Of a stretch of DNA of 64,000 bases, positions 52,358 through 60,889 are shown one piece after another. Source of the DNA: Gammaproteobacteria bacterium (lineage in GTDB: Bacteria > Pseudomonadota > Gammaproteobacteria > HK1); NCBI GenBank assembly GCA_021773795.1, contig JAJFJT010000015.1, positions 1 to 64,000 on the forward strand, given 5' to 3'. Both the position numbers and the translations under genes were made by a program. The stretch's first letter is position 1; every line of letters starts with the position of its first letter. The notes under the pieces were generated by a model. It was not told the DNA's origin. It saw nothing but the letters and a program-made list of their open reading frames with translations, and did not search any database.

Positions 52358-53136
52358 CAGATACCTCCCGAAATCAGGCCACGCATACCGATAAAAGCAA
52401 AATCAATCAGGTGGGATATTTGGGACACGATGGTAGACAAGCTATACAACATCACCGCGAAGCCAAAGATGATGGCAACGGGAAAACCAATCACAAAAAT
52501 ATTGAGCTGTGGTGCCGCCCGGGTCATCACCCCGAAGGCCATATTGACGGTCAGCAGGGTAGCCATCGCCGGCAGAGCCAACAAGGTAGCAGAGGCAAAG
52601 ACCCAACCGGTCTGACCAGTAATTCCCCACAAGCCGGCACGGCTCAAGCCTTCGAAGCCAACTGGCAAGATTCTGAAGCTGTCGGCAAGCACCGTAATGG
52701 CCAGCAGATGCCCGTCCACCGCCAAAAAAACCAAGGTTAGAACGATGATATAAAACTGACTCAGTACCGGCACATTGATGCCATTTGCCGGGTCCACCAT
52801 GGAAGCAAAGCCCAGCCCCATGAGATGAGCAACAATCTGCCCCAAGAGCTCCATCACCATAAACATCAGCCTTAAGGCAAAGCCCATGCCCAGGCCGATC
52901 ACCACCTGCTGCACGGTAATGAGTAGCCCCGCAATGGATACAGGCTCCACCACCGGCATGGGGGCAAGCATCGGAACAATCGCCAGACTCAGCACCAATG
53001 CCACCGCCAGTGTCACTCGGGGGGGGGTGCCACGACGACCAAGCACCGGTGCCGCACTGACAAAGGCGGAGATCCGTACAAAGGGCCAAAACCAGGACGA
53101 CAAGATCGCCATTACTTCCAGGCTGGTGATGGTCAT
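52357..53136 (-). CDS. fliR: flagellar export protein FliR
   Basis: 259 aa with about six hydrophobic segments, typical FliR. Conserved stretches are FVSAAPVLGRRGTPPRVTLAVALVLS in the N-terminal half and VDPANGINVPVLSQFYIIVLTLVFLAVDGH in the middle. It forms part of the FliPQR export pore. It is 15 bases after fliQ. Confidence 0.96.
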   Translation of the reverse strand: MTITSLEVMAILSSWFWPFVRISAFVSAAPVLGRRGTPPRVTLAVALVLSLAIVPMLAPMPVVEPVSIAGLLITVQQVVIGLGMGFALRLMFMVMELLGQIVAHLMGLGFASMVDPANGINVPVLSQFYIIVLTLVFLAVDGHLLAITVLADSFRILPVGFEGLSRAGLWGITGQTGWVFASATLLALPAMATLLTVNMAFGVMTRAAPQLNIFVIGFPVAIIFGFAVMLYSLSTIVSQISHLIDFAFIGMRGLISGGI

Positions 53137-53150
53137 GTGCTCACCTCGGC

Positions 53151-53420
53151 CTAACCGATCAGGTAAGGGATGCTTTCGATCAGACCCTGGGTGTAATCGA
53201 CCATCAATGACAACATCCAGGGGCCGGCCAACACCACCACCAGCAGGGTTACGATGAGCTTGGGAATAAAGCTCAGGGTCATCTCGTTGATCTGGGTCGC
53301 GGCCTGAAACATGCTGACCAACACCCCCACTGTGAGTGCCGGCACCAGCAATACCAGAATCAATACCAGGGTAATCTCCAACCCCTGATGGATTGCCGTC
53401 ATTGCGGTTTCAGTATTCAC
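53151..53420 (-). CDS. fliQ: flagellar export protein FliQ
   Basis: 89 aa, the normal size. Two membrane helices (about 15-38 and 50-75) flank the conserved SMFQAATQINEMTLSFIPK loop. It is a subunit of the FliPQR pore. It is ten bases after fliP. Confidence 0.96.
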   Translation of the reverse strand: MNTETAMTAIHQGLEITLVLILVLLVPALTVGVLVSMFQAATQINEMTLSFIPKLIVTLLVVVLAGPWMLSLMVDYTQGLIESIPYLIG

Positions 53421-53430
53421 GGCCGCTCGT

Positions 53431-54171
53431 TCACACGTAGAAACTCGACGCCAGAGTGCCGAGTATCAGGGTCCAGCCATCCACCAGCACAAACAGCAGG
53501 ATCTTGAAGGGAAAGGAAATAATCAGTGGCGACAGCATCATCATGCCCATGGACATCAGCACGCTGGCCACCACCAGATCAATGATTAGAAAGGGGATAA
53601 AGATGAGAAAGCCGAACTGGAACGCAGTCTTGAGTTCGCTGGTCACAAAGGCCGGCATCAGATAAACAAAAGCCACATCCTGTGCATTTTCCGGAGCCTC
53701 CTTGCCGGCGATCTCCATAAACAACGCCAGATCGGTTTCCCGAGTGTGGCGCAGCATGAAGCTATGCAGGGGCACTTGGGCCTTTGCAATGGCATCTTGA
53801 AAACCCAGTTCCTCATTCAAATAGGGCTTTAGGGCCTCTGTATGGATGCGCTCCAGTACCGGATTCATGATGAACAGAGTCATAAACAGGGTCAGCCCCA
53901 GCAACACCTGATTGGAGGGTGTCTGGGCCGTGCCCAGAGCCTGTCGCAAAATAGCCAGCACCACTATGATGCGGGTAAAGGAGGTCATCATCACCAAAAA
54001 GGCAGGCAGCAAAGTCAGCCCGCTCATCAAGGCCAGCACCTGCAATGACAGGGTGTAACTCTGACTGCCATCTCCGGCGGTACTGACCGAAAAGGCGGGC
54101 ACACCCAAGGGCTCGGCTAAAGCCCCCAGGGGGGTAGCAAGGAGCAGGGTAATAGTAAATATCCGGCGCAT
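53431..54171 (-). CDS. fliP: flagellar export protein FliP
   Basis: 246 aa from the ATG at 54171; the frame extends upstream but only into fliO. A signal peptide ([19 protein letters not shown]) is followed by a short periplasmic part and membrane helices with the signatures [33 protein letters not shown] and [18 protein letters not shown]. It forms the pore core with FliQ and FliR. It starts one base after the fliO stop. Confidence 0.97.
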   Translation of the reverse strand: MRRIFTITLLLATPLGALAEPLGVPAFSVSTAGDGSQSYTLSLQVLALMSGLTLLPAFLVMMTSFTRIIVVLAILRQALGTAQTPSNQVLLGLTLFMTLFIMNPVLERIHTEALKPYLNEELGFQDAIAKAQVPLHSFMLRHTRETDLALFMEIAGKEAPENAQDVAFVYLMPAFVTSELKTAFQFGFLIFIPFLIIDLVVASVLMSMGMMMLSPLIISFPFKILLFVLVDGWTLILGTLASSFYV

Positions 54172-54172
54172 A

Positions 54173-54628
54173 TCAGCCCACATCCTGGCCGCGCATTTTG
54201 TTGATGGCATCACTGAGCTGTCGAGGGAAACCCTGATGGGCACGGGTCTCGGCCATCTCAATCGGTTGCTCCAGCACATGCAGGGTCTGGATGCGCCCAG
54301 GAGCAATGCCTAACAGTAACTGGGTATCGCCAACCTCCAGCAGTACCACACGTTCCCGGGTACCCATGGACAGTGCCGCCAGAATCCGTAACTGGCCATC
54401 GGCTCCTCCAGGCTGCATGCGCAGCAGGCGGCGCATTAACCAGGCACAAAAAACCACCGCCACCAGCACCAAAGCCAAGCCCATCAAGACCTGAAAGATA
54501 GTCTCACCACCCAGGGGAGACGGCGGCGCTGCAGCCGGCGTCTTGAGATCGCCCTCTGCAGCCCAGGACAGAGGCTGCCAAAGCAGCAAACTCAGTGACA
54601 GGAATAGCCGTTTTTCAAGAATCTTCAC
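54173..54628 (-). CDS. fliO: flagellar protein FliO
   Basis: 151 aa. A signal-like N-terminus ending WAA, a Pro-rich periplasmic stretch (30-40), one membrane helix (about 45-65), then a cytoplasmic domain with [32 protein letters not shown]. It helps assemble FliP. Weakly conserved, but length, topology and position between fliN and fliP fix the call. Confidence 0.93.
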   Translation of the reverse strand: MKILEKRLFLSLSLLLWQPLSWAAEGDLKTPAAAPPSPLGGETIFQVLMGLALVLVAVVFCAWLMRRLLRMQPGGADGQLRILAALSMGTRERVVLLEVGDTQLLLGIAPGRIQTLHVLEQPIEMAETRAHQGFPRQLSDAINKMRGQDVG

Positions 54629-54644
54629 CCCCGTTCCCCGGCGC

Positions 54645-55235
54645 CTAACTGAGTTTCTTCACCCGATCCTGCGGGCTAATCACATCGGTCATGCGGATGC
54701 CGAACTTTTCGTTGACTACCACCACTTCGCCATGGGCCACGAGGGTTCCATTGGCATACACATCCAGCGGTTCGCCGGCCAGGCGTTCCAGTTCCACTAC
54801 CGAGCCCTGATTAAGCTGCAGCAAATTGCGGATACTAATGGAGGTACGCCCCAGTTCCATGGACAGGGTCACCGGGATATCCAGAATGGTCTCCAGGTCC
54901 GGCGATACTCCACCGAGGTTTCCCGGCTCCGTCAGGTTTGGTGTAGGTGCCGGGCTATAAGCTGGCCCCGCCGTGGCCGCGTTCACCTTATCCTTGGCAT
55001 CCGCCTGTTCGGCCAGAGCATCGCCCCAGCCATCTTCGGCACCGGCATCGCTACTATCACCATCGGCCTTGGCATCCGCCTGCTCGGCCAAAGCCTCATC
55101 CCAATCATCACCTGCGGCTGCATCATCGGCCTTGTCAGTCGCCTCGGACTCGGCCAATGCCTCGCCCCAGTCATCGCCTGTAGCCGCATCACCAGCCTCG
55201 CCATTAGCCTCATCAGACGTTGTTTCTTCAGCCAT
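54645..55235 (-). CDS. fliN: flagellar motor switch protein FliN with a tripled N-terminal docking motif
   Basis: 196 aa, longer than E. coli FliN (137). The SpoA C-ring domain is at 112-192 (LDIPVTLSMELGRTSISIRNLLQLNQGSVVELE). The N-terminal 85 residues are acidic and Ala-rich and carry three copies of the motif GDDWGEALAE, at about 20-29, 42-52 and 68-77. FliN proteins normally have one such motif near the N-terminus, in the part that contacts FliH. It overlaps fliM by eight bases. Confidence 0.95.
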   Translation of the reverse strand: MAEETTSDEANGEAGDAATGDDWGEALAESEATDKADDAAAGDDWDEALAEQADAKADGDSSDAGAEDGWGDALAEQADAKDKVNAATAGPAYSPAPTPNLTEPGNLGGVSPDLETILDIPVTLSMELGRTSISIRNLLQLNQGSVVELERLAGEPLDVYANGTLVAHGEVVVVNEKFGIRMTDVISPQDRVKKLS

Positions 55236-56244
55236 TAGTATTCTCCCCCGGGGACGTTGTACGCCCCCCCTTTCTACGGATATGTTCTACTACCTGGAGG
55301 GCGACACTGCCCCCGGAAGCCCCAGCCTGAGCACGAAACATCGGTACATTTTCTGCCTTTGCCAGCACCGTATCTGGGATCTCCACAGGAATGATGTCAC
55401 CCTTCTTGAGTTTGGCCAGCTGCCGCAAAGAGATCGTCGTCTCGGTCAAGGTGCTCACCAGTTCCACCTTGGCGGCCTCGATTTCTTCACGCAGTGCCAA
55501 GCCCCAGCGATCGTCATGGTCTGAGCGATCACTTTGCATTCCTGTATCCAGAAGATCCCGAATGGGTTCGATCATGGCGTAGGGCATGGCCACATGAAAA
55601 TCCCCACCACCCCCCTCCAGATCTACGTGAAATACGGTGATAACCACCACTTCGCTCGGGGTGACAATATTGGCAAAATGCGGATTAACTTCGGAACCCA
55701 CGTGTTCAAAATTCAGATCCATGACTGGAGTCCACGCCTCTTTCAGATCCTTGAAGATAAAGCCGAGCACCATTTCAATAATGCGAGTCTCTGTGGGGGT
55801 AAAATCCCGGCCCTCAATTTTTGCGTGGAAACGACCGTCACCACCAAAATAATTATCGACGATGGAAAATACGAGCTTGGGGTCAAAGGTAAAAAGAGCC
55901 GTTCCCCGGAGTGGCGAGATTTTTACCAGGTTCATACTGGCCGGCATAAATAGACCATGCACATATTCGGCAAACTTGAGCATTTGTACCGTGCCCACCG
56001 ATATTTCCGGAGAGCGGCGCAGCAGATTGAACAGGCTGAGGCGCAAATGGCGGGCAAAGCGCTCATTAATCATCTCGAGGGTCGGTAAACGGCCCCGCAC
56101 GATGCGGTCCTGGGTATTAAAGTCATAGTCAGCAGCTATGCCAGGCTCTAAATCCGGCCTGCCCTCGGTTTCTACATCGCCGGCATCCACGCCGTGGAGC
56201 AGCGCATCAATTTCATCCTGAGAAAGTATGTCTTGAGCGGGCAT
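55228..56244 (-). CDS. fliM: flagellar motor switch protein FliM
   Basis: 338 aa. The N-terminal CheY-binding peptide is LSQDEIDALLHGVD (residues 7-20). The middle domain, with GRLPTLEMINERFARHLRLSLFNLLRR and FGGDGRFHAKIEGRDFTPTE, forms the C-ring wall, and the C-terminal SpoA domain binds FliN. It is five bases after fliL. Confidence 0.97.
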   Translation of the reverse strand: MPAQDILSQDEIDALLHGVDAGDVETEGRPDLEPGIAADYDFNTQDRIVRGRLPTLEMINERFARHLRLSLFNLLRRSPEISVGTVQMLKFAEYVHGLFMPASMNLVKISPLRGTALFTFDPKLVFSIVDNYFGGDGRFHAKIEGRDFTPTETRIIEMVLGFIFKDLKEAWTPVMDLNFEHVGSEVNPHFANIVTPSEVVVITVFHVDLEGGGGDFHVAMPYAMIEPIRDLLDTGMQSDRSDHDDRWGLALREEIEAAKVELVSTLTETTISLRQLAKLKKGDIIPVEIPDTVLAKAENVPMFRAQAGASGGSVALQVVEHIRRKGGRTTSPGENTNG

Positions 56245-56249
56245 AGGGC

Positions 56250-56765
56250 TTACTGCATGACAAAACTGGTGAAATAAACCTGCTCCACGCCCGTGCTACC
56301 GGTTTCCCTTTCGAGAATTTCCTGAATAGCAGCAAGCGTGTCCGCCTGTAATTTCTGTTTGCCTTCCCGATTGGAGAGTTCCTTGGAGGTTTTACTGCTG
56401 AATAACATCACCAGGGCATCACGAATCACAGGCATATGCAGATGTACCTGCTTCAATACATCCTCGTCGCGAGTCATGGCCTGCAAATCAATCTGCAAAA
56501 AACGGGCTCCACCACCGGACTGGAAATTGACCGTAAAACTGGGTTTAAGGGAGATGTAGATAGCCTCCTTGCGCTCCACCTCTTTTTCCACTTCTGCTTC
56601 TGCCTCAACATCCACCCCGGCATCAGTCGACTCCCCCCCGAGGAAAAAGAGGGTGCCACCGATTCCTCCCCCCAGTAGCAACAAGCCGACAAGCCCGAAA
56701 ACAATGATATTTTTCTTGCTCGATTTCGGTGCTTCATCAGAAAGTTCGATCTCTTCTTCTGCCAT
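56250..56765 (-). CDS. fliL: flagellar basal body-associated protein FliL
   Basis: 171 aa. One membrane helix (about 18-40), a Glu/Val-rich charged linker (48-66) and a stomatin-like periplasmic domain (IYISLKPSFTVNFQSGGGARFLQIDLQ). It supports stator function around the motor. First gene of the fliL-M-N-O-P-Q-R-flhB run; a good sigma-54 promoter lies 33 bases before its start. Confidence 0.95.
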   Translation of the reverse strand: MAEEEIELSDEAPKSSKKNIIVFGLVGLLLLGGGIGGTLFFLGGESTDAGVDVEAEAEVEKEVERKEAIYISLKPSFTVNFQSGGGARFLQIDLQAMTRDEDVLKQVHLHMPVIRDALVMLFSSKTSKELSNREGKQKLQADTLAAIQEILERETGSTGVEQVYFTSFVMQ

Positions 56766-56797
56766 TAGTGTCCCCTTGTTCTTTAATAGTATTCATT

Positions 56798-56813
56798 AGC
56801 AAGGCTCGTGCCA
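56798..56813 (-). promoter_or_regulatory. sigma-54 (-24/-12) promoter of the fliL operon
   Basis: The minus strand reads TGGCACGAGCCTTGCT, which matches the consensus TGGCACG-N4-TTGCW at every specified position. The predicted start is about 22 bases before the fliL ATG. It needs an enhancer-binding activator, for which FleR (its last codons are at the end of the window) is the natural candidate. Confidence 0.85.
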
Positions 56814-57200
56814 CACTATTTATAAGTTAACTATCAGTTACTTACAAATATACGCGCCTTACTAATGACGGAATATTGACGGAATATACCGATGACTCAT
56901 CGGTAGCAAAAGCTTATTGTGGCGAGGGAGGGTCCAGCAAGGGGAAAAGGTTATTTGAAAAAGGAAATGGGACGGGGTATCAAAACCGCCCGCAGCCTGC
57001 CTGAAAGTCTGCCCGACTCAGGGAAGCTCTGATTTATTCCGGGCTAAGTAGATTGCGATTCAAAATGTTCAGCTTTGAGGCACTGAACGCATGTGCGCCA
57101 GCTATTGCGAAGAGCATCAACGATAAAGATGAACATCTTGAGCGCAAGATACGAGTCTACGAATAGATAAGAGCTCCCTTCAGACTACCCTGCTGCGGAA
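56814..57200. other. 387-bp non-coding gap between fliK and fliL with direct repeat, palindrome and possible insertion-sequence scar
   Basis: The longest gene-free stretch in the window. From the fliL side it holds two tandem copies of TGACGGAATAT (56866-56887) overlapping a 19-bp palindrome TACCGATGACTCATCGGTA (56887-56905), about 90 bp upstream of the fliL sigma-54 promoter. From 57027 on, AGGGAAGCTCTGATTTATTC resembles an insertion-sequence end, and a 33-codon plus-strand frame (57066-57167, MFSFEALNACAPAIAKS start) has no recognisable product. No ribosome site supports it as a gene. Confidence 0.6.
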
Positions 57201-58250
57201 CTATGCGTATTTGTCTACCAGACCCTGTTTCGTCATGGTAATGCCTGGCTCGGCAGACTGCTTGTCTTCAGCTTGAAAGGAATTGTCGCCAATCAAGGTG
57301 TCTGCCTCACGCTTCTCATTGAAGCCACTGGTTTGGCCGTCCCCCACGTCCACGTTGACGCTGGAAAATCCACTCTCCATCAGCGACTCTCGGAGACGGA
57401 AACTGGCTTGCTCCAGTAATTCACGGCTTTGGGCATGCTGGGCCACGAAATGAATCTGGGTGTCACCTCCATCCACAGCAATTTTGATCGCTATGGGGCC
57501 GAGTTCAGGTGGGTTGAGACGAATTTCAGCCACTGAAATATTCTGTTTCACCAGCCAGTTAACCCGGGTCCCCAACTCCTGGTCCCACCCGGGCGCACCC
57601 ACTGGGGTCTGGATAATCTGTACCACATCCGGCCTTGGGGCAGTTTCACCGGCAACCATTGGGCTGGCGGTCGGAGCCACTGTTGCTGACGATATAGAGC
57701 TGGGCGACTGAGTTTGTGAAGCCTCAGCCAGCTTAAGCTGCTCCACGGGCATAGCACTTGCCGTACGAGCAAGGGTGCTCGTTTGTTCCGCTAATGTCTG
57801 CTTTTCCAGTGCTAACCCTGGCTGGGCGGGAGTCGCAGAAGTATCGGTAGCCGGCAAGGACTGAGGACCGGAATTAGCTGCCCCCAATTTTATATCCGGA
57901 ACCAGCTGCTGCCTTGCAATGGGCAATCCTTGAGGCAAAAGAAGCTCCTCGACCGGCTCTCCCACAGGGACCTTGAGTTGTTCCACGGAAGGAGCCATCG
58001 CCTGATCGAGTGATTCGAGAGGTAGCGGCAAACTATTGCCATGAGGCGAAGTAGGAGCGGCAAGATTGAGGGTTTCCACACCCAGCTCCGGGGATTCACC
58101 CAGGGCATTGATCTGCTCTTTTAACAGGCCAGGAAAAGACTCACCCTGGGTAGTATCCGGGCCATCAACCCCTTGAGGAATCGAGCTTTCCCGGGGTTTT
58201 ACCAACCCCGAACTCAATACTCCCAAAACCCCGGTACTTTGCTCCGACAT
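57201..58250 (-). CDS. fliK: flagellar hook-length control protein FliK
   Basis: 349 aa. The first 220 residues are Pro/Ser/Thr/Gln-rich and of low complexity, as in the FliK ruler region. The C-terminal Flg_hook domain (about 222-320) has WLVKQNISVAEIRLNPPELG followed by PIAIKIAV and FRLRESLMESGF. It is secreted to measure the hook and switches FlhB specificity. It has its own sigma-54 promoter and is separated from fliL by a long gap. A second FliK-domain protein is at 33698-34915. Confidence 0.95.
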   Translation of the reverse strand: MSEQSTGVLGVLSSGLVKPRESSIPQGVDGPDTTQGESFPGLLKEQINALGESPELGVETLNLAAPTSPHGNSLPLPLESLDQAMAPSVEQLKVPVGEPVEELLLPQGLPIARQQLVPDIKLGAANSGPQSLPATDTSATPAQPGLALEKQTLAEQTSTLARTASAMPVEQLKLAEASQTQSPSSISSATVAPTASPMVAGETAPRPDVVQIIQTPVGAPGWDQELGTRVNWLVKQNISVAEIRLNPPELGPIAIKIAVDGGDTQIHFVAQHAQSRELLEQASFRLRESLMESGFSSVNVDVGDGQTSGFNEKREADTLIGDNSFQAEDKQSAEPGITMTKQGLVDKYA

Positions 58251-58294
58251 CGTTGCTCTCCTGCCTGTTGCGAACCCAGCTTAACAATTAACAG

Positions 58295-58309
58295 GCAAAC
58301 AACGTACCA
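58295..58309 (-). promoter_or_regulatory. probable sigma-54 (-24/-12) promoter of fliK
   Basis: The minus strand reads TGGTACGTTGTTTGC: TGGtAC and TTGC elements with the GG-N10-GC spacing kept, and one change in the -24 box. The predicted start is about 33 bases before the fliK ATG. It agrees in class and position with the fliL and cheW promoters. Confidence 0.6.
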
Positions 58310-58341
58310 GAAAGGCAGAATCGAGAAAGGGGAGGTGCAGA

Positions 58342-58785
58342 TTATAAGCCCTTGGGAGAAGCAACTCCCTGATGTCGATCGTCCAGATCACCCTGCTCCC
58401 GGCTATCAATGCGGCGCTCCTCATCATGCCTGCATCGGCTGATTAGCTTATCTACCACGCGAGTCCGGGTACGCTGAGCAACCCAGTTATCAATATTCAC
58501 TCGACATTGCTGGTGGGCACTATCAATCTGCCCTTTCAGCACAAAAATAACATCATCTATTTTATTAACAAATGTGTGTATCTCACGTATTTTATTAATA
58601 GTTACCCCGGAATTAGAGAGTTCGTTAAGTCGGCTTTGATAATCTGCACGATAACCTGAAAGTTCGGTCAGCTGCTCCTCGAGATGGGCCACAACCTCGC
58701 GACTGGAACGCAACTCACGGGCAGCGCCCTGCTGCTGACGATCAGCTAATTTGGCTATTGGCTGCAAACGCCTGGAACGCTTCAT
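58342..58785 (-). CDS. fliJ: flagellar export protein FliJ
   Basis: 147 aa, nearly all helical and charged: MKRSRRLQPIAKLADRQQQGAARELRSSREVV at the start, then long coiled-coil repeats to about 120 and a basic tail. FliJ sits in the centre of the FliI ATPase ring and stimulates it. It overlaps fliI by four bases. Weakly conserved; length, composition and place after fliI are decisive. Confidence 0.92.
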   Translation of the reverse strand: MKRSRRLQPIAKLADRQQQGAARELRSSREVVAHLEEQLTELSGYRADYQSRLNELSNSGVTINKIREIHTFVNKIDDVIFVLKGQIDSAHQQCRVNIDNWVAQRTRTRVVDKLISRCRHDEERRIDSREQGDLDDRHQGVASPKGL

Positions 58786-60155
58786 GCCGCAACTCCCGCA
58801 GGCTCGATAGCATTGGCAAGCAGCTGATCGAGATTTGTCAGGCTTTCTCTAAATGAGACCGGCTGATTCATTTCCTGACGCAAAAAATCCAATAGCCTGG
58901 GGTATATCTGAATGGCCTCATCAACCTGCTCATTACTGCCTGGTGTGTAAGCACCCACGTTAATCAAATCGTAATTTTCCTGATAGGTAGAGTAAAGCTG
59001 ACGAAAACGTCGTGCCTGCTGTTGATGCAGGCTCTCGGTAATATTGGGCATTACGCGGCTGATAGAAGACTCCACATCAATGGCGGGATAACACCCCTGT
59101 TCGGCAAGCCGACGTGACAGCACGATATGCCCGTCGAGTATTGCTCGCGCCGCCTCCGCCAGAGGGTCCCCCTGATCATCGGACTCGGTCAAAATTGTGT
59201 AAAAGGCGGTAATACTGCCTCCCCCGGACCCACCATTACCCGCCCGCTCCACCAGTTGCGGCAGACGTGCAAATACTGAGGGGGGATAGCCACGGGTCGC
59301 TGGTGGCTCACCAATGGCCAGGGCTATCTCCCGTTGCGCCTGGGCAAAGCGAGTCAGAGAATCCATGAGCAGCAGCACCCGAAGACCCCGGTCCCGAAAA
59401 TACTCTGCAATGCTGGTGGCTAATATGGCGCCGTGCAAACGCACCAGTGGTGGCTCATCCGCGGGTGCTGCCACCACCACAGCCCGTGCCATACCCGTTT
59501 CACCGAGGATATCGGTAATAAATTCCTTGACCTCCCGGCCACGCTCGCCAATCAAACCCACCACCACCACATCTGCATTGGTAAAACGGGTCATCATTCC
59601 AAGCAACACACTTTTGCCCACCCCACTACCGGCAAATAACCCCATGCGCTGCCCCTCACCGACGCTAAATAAGGCGTTGATGGCACGCACACCCACATCC
59701 AGGGGTTGATGGACCGGACGCCGGGCCATGGGATTGATGGAATGCCCCGACATGGGGAAATTCTCGCTAACGGCTAAAGGCCCCTTGTCGTCAAGCGGCA
59801 TACCGGTCCCATTCAGCACTCGCCCCAGCAAGCCATCACCGACCTGAATTTGGCTACCGCGGCCCACCGGAATTACCCGTGCATTGGGAGCCAGCCCGCG
59901 CACATCTCCGATAGGCATCAGCAATAGCTTGTCACCGGAGAAGCCCACCACCTCCGCCTCTACTGGCACCCCACCCGGGCGCATCACTCGGCATTGATCA
60001 CCGATGGCTGCTTGGCAACCCACCGATTCCAGGGTCAGGCCGACCATGCGCTTCAATTTTCCCTCCACCACCAGGGGACGGGGATTGCGTGCCCGCTGCA
60101 GATAGGGCTCTAGCCGTTGCCGATCGATGGCCTGTGGCGTGGTTTTAGCGTTCAT
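58782..60155 (-). CDS. fliI: flagellum-specific ATP synthase FliI
   Basis: 457 aa from the ATG at 60155, with AGGAGG six bases upstream; the frame extends to 60197 into fliH. The P-loop GLFAGSGVGKSVLLGMM, Walker B (LRVLLLMDSLTRFAQAQRE) and the ATPase signature PAIDVESSISRVM are intact. It is the hexameric ATPase of the export apparatus. It overlaps fliH by 11 bases. Confidence 0.97.
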   Translation of the reverse strand: MNAKTTPQAIDRQRLEPYLQRARNPRPLVVEGKLKRMVGLTLESVGCQAAIGDQCRVMRPGGVPVEAEVVGFSGDKLLLMPIGDVRGLAPNARVIPVGRGSQIQVGDGLLGRVLNGTGMPLDDKGPLAVSENFPMSGHSINPMARRPVHQPLDVGVRAINALFSVGEGQRMGLFAGSGVGKSVLLGMMTRFTNADVVVVGLIGERGREVKEFITDILGETGMARAVVVAAPADEPPLVRLHGAILATSIAEYFRDRGLRVLLLMDSLTRFAQAQREIALAIGEPPATRGYPPSVFARLPQLVERAGNGGSGGGSITAFYTILTESDDQGDPLAEAARAILDGHIVLSRRLAEQGCYPAIDVESSISRVMPNITESLHQQQARRFRQLYSTYQENYDLINVGAYTPGSNEQVDEAIQIYPRLLDFLRQEMNQPVSFRESLTNLDQLLANAIEPAGVAA

Positions 60156-60813
60156 CCTCGCCCTCCTGTTGCCCACCAAGCACATCACTAATAACAACCG
60201 CCATACGACTCTTCAGGCTGGCATCAATATGTGAACTATCGGTCTCTATACGGCAAGCTCCTCGCTCCAGGGAGGCATCCTCAGAAATTTCCCAACGCTG
60301 TTCATCCTCATTCAGGGGCATGGCTTCACCCATCAGCAAGGCATCCTGAGGATGTAAATAAACCCGGACATTGTGTGCCGACACCGGCAACACAGCAATC
60401 GCTCCGCGCACCGCGTGCAATACGATCTCCGGATCAATCGTGATCTCGCGATAGATTAATTGCCTGGCCACTTCCATCGCCAACTCTACTAGAATAGCCT
60501 CTGTTTCCTGCTCGAGTGCCGGCAGGGCTCCACTCAGGTCCTCCAGCAACTGCTCTGCCCTGGCCGCCAAAGGTTGTAATTCCTTGGCAGCCGCCTGCCG
60601 CCCCTCTGCCAAACCCTGTACAAAGCCAGCTGCTCGCCCCTCCTTACGCGCCTCTTCTCGAGCCTGCTGCTGCAACTTCTCCATTTGCGCGGCGGTTAGT
60701 GCTGACAAACGATGTCCTCCCCTGGCAGCGCCGCCCGCCGTACCTACCACAGGAAGTTCCCAGCGTTCATAAGCACTGAGGGCCCTTTTCTCATCTGCAG
60801 TATTTTTTGCCAT
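60145..60813 (-). CDS. fliH: flagellar assembly protein FliH
   Basis: 222 aa from the ATG at 60813; an upstream GTG at 60828 is a less likely start. The N-terminal YERWELP is the Trp-containing motif that docks FliH to the C-ring. A helical middle with Ala/Glu repeats (about 45-110) is followed by the C-terminal domain that binds FliI (LVELAMEVARQLIYREI, then LHPQDALLMGE). It is 76 bases after fliG. Confidence 0.93.
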   Translation of the reverse strand: MAKNTADEKRALSAYERWELPVVGTAGGAARGGHRLSALTAAQMEKLQQQAREEARKEGRAAGFVQGLAEGRQAAAKELQPLAARAEQLLEDLSGALPALEQETEAILVELAMEVARQLIYREITIDPEIVLHAVRGAIAVLPVSAHNVRVYLHPQDALLMGEAMPLNEDEQRWEISEDASLERGACRIETDSSHIDASLKSRMAVVISDVLGGQQEGEDER

Positions 60814-60889
60814 ATCTAGACTGGGCACACGTTATGGAAGATCTGGGTGATTCAACGCTTTCTTAAGGGTGCAATAGGCACGCCTCGTG

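Noticed and set aside
57066-57167. 33-codon frame in the fliK-fliL gap
   Set aside because: No ribosome site, no similarity recognised, and it lies in a stretch resembling mobile-element debris.
60870-60885. Weak sigma-54-like sequence (TTGCA with poor -24) before fliH
   Set aside because: Only GGC of the -24 element matches, and the site lies between tightly linked fliG and fliH.
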